Shown: positions 7,781 to 10,927 of the stretch, piece by piece | How positions within the stretch are numbered: position 1 is the stretch's first letter | Layout: the number at the start of each line of letters is the position of its first letter | Assembly (NCBI GenBank): GCA_900547615.1 | Contig: URHH01000082.1 | Coordinates: 1-10,927, forward strand | Length of the DNA stretch: 10,927 nucleotides | Reading direction: 5' to 3' | Origin: an uncultured Blautia sp. | Lineage (GTDB): Bacteria > Bacillota > Clostridia > Lachnospirales > Lachnospiraceae | Position numbers and translations under genes: made by a program | The notes under the pieces: model-generated | The model's database searches: none | The model's input: the letters and a program-made list of their open reading frames with translations, nothing else | What the model was told of the DNA's origin: nothing

Positions 7781-7789
7781 ATCATAACA
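7781..7789 (-). promoter_or_regulatory. Candidate extended -10 promoter for glf
   Basis: Read on the minus strand, the gap before glf contains TG-T-TATGAT, an extended -10 element with five of six -10 bases. The hexamer is 7781-7786 and the TG is 7788-7789. No convincing -35 hexamer is seen 17 bases further up, which is tolerated in extended -10 promoters. It lies 37 bases before the glf ATG, giving a leader of about 30 bases. This would make glf and its partner independent of the upstream exonuclease operon. Confidence 0.45.
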
Positions 7790-7793
7790 TATT

Positions 7794-8369
7794 TTACCTG
7801 AAAATGATACCCCGAAGTTTTCTCCTTCGTTTTCTTCCCTTTCGAAGATATACATTTTTTATATACCAGATTACCGTATCTTCCCCGTAATCGTTTAAAA
7901 TGCGAAGAAGCCCTTCCAGCTCCCGCTTTGTCTGAGGGTGGATAAACCAGAGAGAATCTTTTCCCTTTCTGTAATACTCCAGGGGTTTCTCCTGTGTGTA
8001 GGCATCGCCCATATACGTTCTGCAGGCGCTGATCCTGTCCATGATCATCTCCGCCACGTACTTTCTTGGCATCTGCGCACCCATGATCACATGCTCTCCG
8101 TCAAGAGAATAATCTACCCAGTGTTCAAAATGATGGCGGTTTCTTCCTTTATGATGAAGCCAGGAAGTGGAAACGCCAGTCGCTTCTCTCTCCGCATTAT
8201 TGGGGCTTCTGTCTCCCTGATAATATTTGCAGCCTACAAGAAATTCTGTTGGAGAATACTTTGACAGATCGTGAAGGAGTCCCTGTTTGTAAAGCCCTAC
8301 GCGAAAACAGTATTTCATAACCATCAGTTTATGCTTTGTAATTGTTTTAAAATGGCTCCATGCCTTCAT
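7794..8369 (-). CDS. DUF5662-like protein, possible HD-type metal-binding fold
   Basis: A 191-residue protein that I recognise as DUF5662-like, a family common in gut Firmicutes with no established function. It is rich in His/Asp: H13, HD at 33-34 (LLHDLSKYSPTEF), HH at 72-73, HH at 79-80, EHW at 82-84 and D111. An H...HD...D layout of this kind suggests an HD-like metal-binding, possibly phosphohydrolase, fold, but this is inference. The middle stretch YYQGDRSPNNAERE (49-62) looks typical of the family. The C-terminus ends in a strongly basic tail (KGRKRRRKLR, 177-186) that could contact nucleic acid or membrane. There is no signal peptide or membrane segment. Its ATG (8367-8369) overlaps the stop of the GH13 gene as ATGA, with AGGAGG 10 bases upstream, so the two are probably translationally coupled. 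Databases sometimes call members of this family catalase; nothing here supports that. Confidence 0.85.
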   Translation of the reverse strand: MKAWSHFKTITKHKLMVMKYCFRVGLYKQGLLHDLSKYSPTEFLVGCKYYQGDRSPNNAEREATGVSTSWLHHKGRNRHHFEHWVDYSLDGEHVIMGAQMPRKYVAEMIMDRISACRTYMGDAYTQEKPLEYYRKGKDSLWFIHPQTKRELEGLLRILNDYGEDTVIWYIKNVYLRKGRKRRRKLRGIIFR

Positions 8370-10216
8370 TTTGTCTGTTCCTCCTGTCTGCCCGTCAAGA
8401 CTACGATTGTGCGGGGCGCTGCCGTTACTGCCTTCTTATATTCTTCCTCTGACGGAAGAAATTTCCCGCCCTCTTTTAAATCTCCCGTATCTGCCACTTT
8501 TTTCCAGGAATAGCCCTCCGGAAGATTGGGAAGAGCCAGGCTTCTTTCTTCCCAGTGGAAGTTATACCCCACATAAATAAACTCGTCTTTCCCTTCCTCT
8601 TCATAGGCGCTGTAATACATTACCCCAAAAAGGCGGCTTGTATTTTCATAGCTTACATACCATGCCCGCTCTCCGTGGAAGGATATATCCGGAAACCCCT
8701 TTGCAAGGTAATCTGTTCCCTTTAATTCCCTTGACATATGAAGAATGGGGTGATCCGCCCGAAACGCAAGCGCATTTTTTACAAACGCAAAAAGAGAAGC
8801 GTTTCTTTTTAAGCCTTTCCAGTCTGTCCAACCTACAGGATTGTCCTGACACCATGCGTTATTATTTCCCTCCTGTGAATTTCCCGTCTCATCTCCTGCA
8901 TAGATCATTGGCGTTCCCTGACTTAAAATCATCATGAGAAAAGCGTTTCGCATCTGACGTTCCCGCATCTGGCGTACAGCAAGCTTTCTTGTATTTCCCT
9001 CGATCCCACAATTCCAGGAATAATTATAGCTGCTGCCGTCCTCGTTATTTTCTCCGTTTTCCTCGTTGTGCTTATAATTGTAGCTTACAAGATCATGAAG
9101 GGTAAAGCCGTCCTGACATGTCATAAAATTTACCACGCCGTGAAAACCGCTGTTTTTTCGAACATGCCAGAGCGCCCCTTCTGTCATTCCCTCGTCGCTT
9201 TTTAAAAACCGGCGCATATCCTCAAGAAAAGAACGGTTGTATTCTGCAAGAACGCGCTTCTTCGGTTCTTTTCCCCCATAAAATCCGGAAAAATCGTATC
9301 CTTCTATCATAATCTTCGTATCGGAAAGAATCCCATCCCTTAAAATCAGCTCTGCAGGAACGCCTTCTCCCTGGATATGAAAACCGTCTATGTGATAATA
9401 AGTTTTCCAGAACTGCAGAGCGCGAAGAGCAGCAAACGGATTTGTTTCCCCCGGGAAATAAAATTCCATGATACATTCCATACCTGCTTTATGAAGGGCT
9501 TTTATAAAATCTCTTACCTCATTCTGCACATTATCCGCTGTACAGTATGCCCGTTTCGGGGAAAGATAATATCCTGACGCATATCCCCAGTAATTCACCC
9601 GGCTGTTTTCTTTTCTGTCTGTGATATATTCTTTTTCTCCCTCCTGTTTTACAGAGGGAACTTCCGGAAATTCATACGCAGGCATCAGCTCCAGCGTATT
9701 GACGCCAAGCTCTTTCCAGTAAGGGATCATTTCCGTAAGACCGGCAAAGGTTCCTTTTTTTCTCCCCAGATTTGGCGCAAGCTTTGTATATCCTCTTACA
9801 TGGAGCTTATAAAGCACCATATTTTCATAGGAAATTCCCGGCGGCTTATCGCCCTCCCAGGAATATTTTTCTTCCGGGAGAAATCCGCAGCGCATCTTAT
9901 GCACATTTTCTGTCCGCTCCCCGAAATGCTTTTTCCCCTTGATACAGTATGCAAAGGGATCCTGGTATATTTTTCCGTCAATCTCGTAATTATATTCATA
10001 TGTTTCCCCGGAAATCCCTTTGACTTCCATTGCACAGATTCTTCCCATTTTCTCTTCTTCCGGAAAAGGAAGAATATATTTTGGAACCTTTCCTCCTTTT
10101 TTATAAAGAAGAAGTTTTACTGTCTCTCCTTCGGGTACATCAAGAGCAAAGTTATATCCTTCTGCTGTACGGTTTGCCCCCAGAAGAAACGGATTTCCCT
10201 TCTCTGTTACCAACAT
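8366..10216 (-). CDS. Glycogen-debranching-like GH13 protein with degenerate active site
   Basis: A 616-residue protein of the GlgX/isoamylase type. Residues 1 to about 115 form a CBM48-like domain (NPFLLGA start; TYEYNYEIDGKIYQDPFAY, 72-90). The barrel follows, with VLYKLHVRGYTK (134-145), NYWGYASGYYLSP (208-220), DGFTLHDLVSYNYKHNEENG (369-388) and GNNNAWCQDNPVGWTDW (450-466), then a C-terminal beta domain. The catalytic signature is broken. In region I the usual D..NH reads EFYFPG (251-256). In region II GFRFD reads GFHIQ (278-282), so the nucleophile Asp is Gln. In region IV HD reads QD (368-369). Only the acid/base Glu (E305 in IMIEGYD) and the region IV Asp remain. Regions I and II are only about 31 residues apart, against roughly 90 in active GlgX. 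It is probably a pseudoenzyme, perhaps glucan-binding or regulatory. The reading frame is intact. AGGAGG lies 7 bases before the ATG and 14 bases separate it from the exonuclease stop. Confidence 0.9.
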   Translation of the reverse strand: MLVTEKGNPFLLGANRTAEGYNFALDVPEGETVKLLLYKKGGKVPKYILPFPEEEKMGRICAMEVKGISGETYEYNYEIDGKIYQDPFAYCIKGKKHFGERTENVHKMRCGFLPEEKYSWEGDKPPGISYENMVLYKLHVRGYTKLAPNLGRKKGTFAGLTEMIPYWKELGVNTLELMPAYEFPEVPSVKQEGEKEYITDRKENSRVNYWGYASGYYLSPKRAYCTADNVQNEVRDFIKALHKAGMECIMEFYFPGETNPFAALRALQFWKTYYHIDGFHIQGEGVPAELILRDGILSDTKIMIEGYDFSGFYGGKEPKKRVLAEYNRSFLEDMRRFLKSDEGMTEGALWHVRKNSGFHGVVNFMTCQDGFTLHDLVSYNYKHNEENGENNEDGSSYNYSWNCGIEGNTRKLAVRQMRERQMRNAFLMMILSQGTPMIYAGDETGNSQEGNNNAWCQDNPVGWTDWKGLKRNASLFAFVKNALAFRADHPILHMSRELKGTDYLAKGFPDISFHGERAWYVSYENTSRLFGVMYYSAYEEEGKDEFIYVGYNFHWEERSLALPNLPEGYSWKKVADTGDLKEGGKFLPSEEEYKKAVTAAPRTIVVLTGRQEEQTK

Positions 10217-10230
10217 ATTTTTCCCTCCTC

Positions 10231-10927
10231 TCAGTTATTTTCCATATTTATTGTAAGTTCTACCGGACAGTGATCCGATCCCATTATCCCGCTGTGTATC
10301 TTCGCATCGTCAAGTTTTGACGCAAGAACGGGCGAAACAAGAAAATAGTCAATTCTCCAGCCTGCGTTTTTCTCTCTTGCCTTAAAGCGATAGGACCACC
10401 AGGAATACGCGCCCTCAAGGTCCGGATAAAAATAACGGAACGTATCCACAAAACCACTTTCCAGCATCGTGGAAAAGCAAGCTCTCTCTTCGTCTGTAAA
10501 ACCCGGATTGTTTCTGTTTGTTTTTGGATTTTTCAGATCAATATCTTTATGTGCCACATTTAAGTCTCCACAGACGATCACAGGCTTTTTCTCCTGCAGA
10601 TTTAAAAGATAGGAAAGAAAATCTTTTTCCCACTGCATTCTGTATTCCAGACGGCGAAGCTCACTCTGAGAATTTGGTGTGTATACGGTAACCATGTAAA
10701 AATCTTCAAATTCCAGAGTGATCACTCTTCCCTCTTTGTCATGCTCCTCAATGCCCATTCCGTTAAAAACAGAAATCGGCTCTTTCTTTGTAAAAATGGC
10801 AGTTCCGGAATATCCTTTTCTGTTTGCATAATTCCAGTACTGATAATATCCGGGCAGTTCCAGCTTTACCTGCCCCTGCTGGCATTTTGTTTCCTGCAGG
10901 CAGAAAATATCTGCGTCCAGTTCTTGA
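10231..10927 (-). CDS. xth: Exodeoxyribonuclease III / AP endonuclease (N-terminus cut by window edge)
   Basis: This Mg-dependent enzyme cleaves DNA at abasic sites and degrades one strand 3' to 5' during base excision repair. The 231 residues visible run to the stop at 10231; about 20 residues with the start lie beyond the window. The reading frame continues upstream of the internal ATG at 10758, which is therefore not the start. Family motifs, numbered from the first visible codon, are FCLQETK (metal-binding Glu at 12), VYTPNSQ (Tyr at 82), GDLNVAHKDIDL (Asp 121, Asn 123), NAGWRIDYFLVS (187-198) and GSDHCPV (Asp 218, His 219). All catalytic positions are present, so it should be active. The GH13 gene begins 14 bases after its stop with the ribosome binding site directly after the stop codon, suggesting one operon. 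The gene could equally be named exoA. Confidence 0.96.
   Translation of the reverse strand, partial: QELDADIFCLQETKCQQGQVKLELPGYYQYWNYANRKGYSGTAIFTKKEPISVFNGMGIEEHDKEGRVITLEFEDFYMVTVYTPNSQSELRRLEYRMQWEKDFLSYLLNLQEKKPVIVCGDLNVAHKDIDLKNPKTNRNNPGFTDEERACFSTMLESGFVDTFRYFYPDLEGAYSWWSYRFKAREKNAGWRIDYFLVSPVLASKLDDAKIHSGIMGSDHCPVELTINMENN

Noticed and set aside
8366..10216. The GH13 gene as a frameshifted pseudogene
   Set aside because: The reading frame is intact over 616 codons with good ribosome binding and conserved framework motifs; the changes are substitutions and a shortened segment, not disruptions.
9800..10273. A 157-codon plus-strand frame opposite the GH13 gene
   Set aside because: It is antisense to a real gene with strong motifs and has no recognisable domain; the hydrophobic look follows from reading A/G-rich coding sequence in reverse.
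10231..10758. The exonuclease read as a short gene starting at the ATG at 10758
   Set aside because: The same frame stays open to the window edge and encodes the LQETK motif upstream of that ATG, so this is an internal Met of a truncated gene.

Overview
The window looks like an ordinary chromosomal stretch from a Firmicute of the Lachnospiraceae type (Blautia/Dorea-like; the family is fairly safe, the genus is a guess). The reasons are moderate GC by eye, AGGAGG-type ribosome binding sites, a dimeric bacterial-type glycyl-tRNA synthetase, the order insulinase - era - recO - glyS, and two small proteins (DUF5662-like and DUF6553-like) that I associate with this family. All nine genes lie on the minus strand, so they are read from high to low coordinates. 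Almost the whole window is coding: the longest gap between genes is about 70 bases, and both ends cut through genes. I see no tRNA, rRNA, insertion sequence, CRISPR array, prophage or other sign of recent transfer.

Upstream block (10927 to 7794): a 5'-truncated exodeoxyribonuclease III gene, then a glycogen-debranching-like GH13 protein 14 bases downstream, then a DUF5662-like protein whose ATG overlaps the previous stop as ATGA. Spacing and overlap suggest one transcript. The GH13 protein keeps the fold landmarks of GlgX/isoamylase-type enzymes but has lost most of the catalytic signature, including the nucleophile. It is the most unusual object here and is probably a pseudoenzyme.

Middle block (7793 to 6032): a probable extended -10 promoter, then glf (UDP-galactopyranose mutase, which makes the UDP-galactofuranose precursor of surface glycans), then a small helical protein of unknown function 11 bases downstream. 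A GC-rich hairpin lies in the next gap, just ahead of the insulinase ribosome binding site.

Downstream block (5964 to 1): a large cytosolic M16C metallopeptidase of the presequence-protease type, then era (30S ribosome assembly GTPase), recO (recombinational repair) and, behind its own near-consensus promoter, glyS (glycyl-tRNA synthetase, truncated at the C-terminus by the window edge). This is a housekeeping cluster for peptide turnover, ribosome maturation, DNA repair and translation. I did not find a clear new multi-gene system. The best leads are the degenerate GH13 protein coupled to the DUF5662-like protein, and the unknown gene paired with glf.
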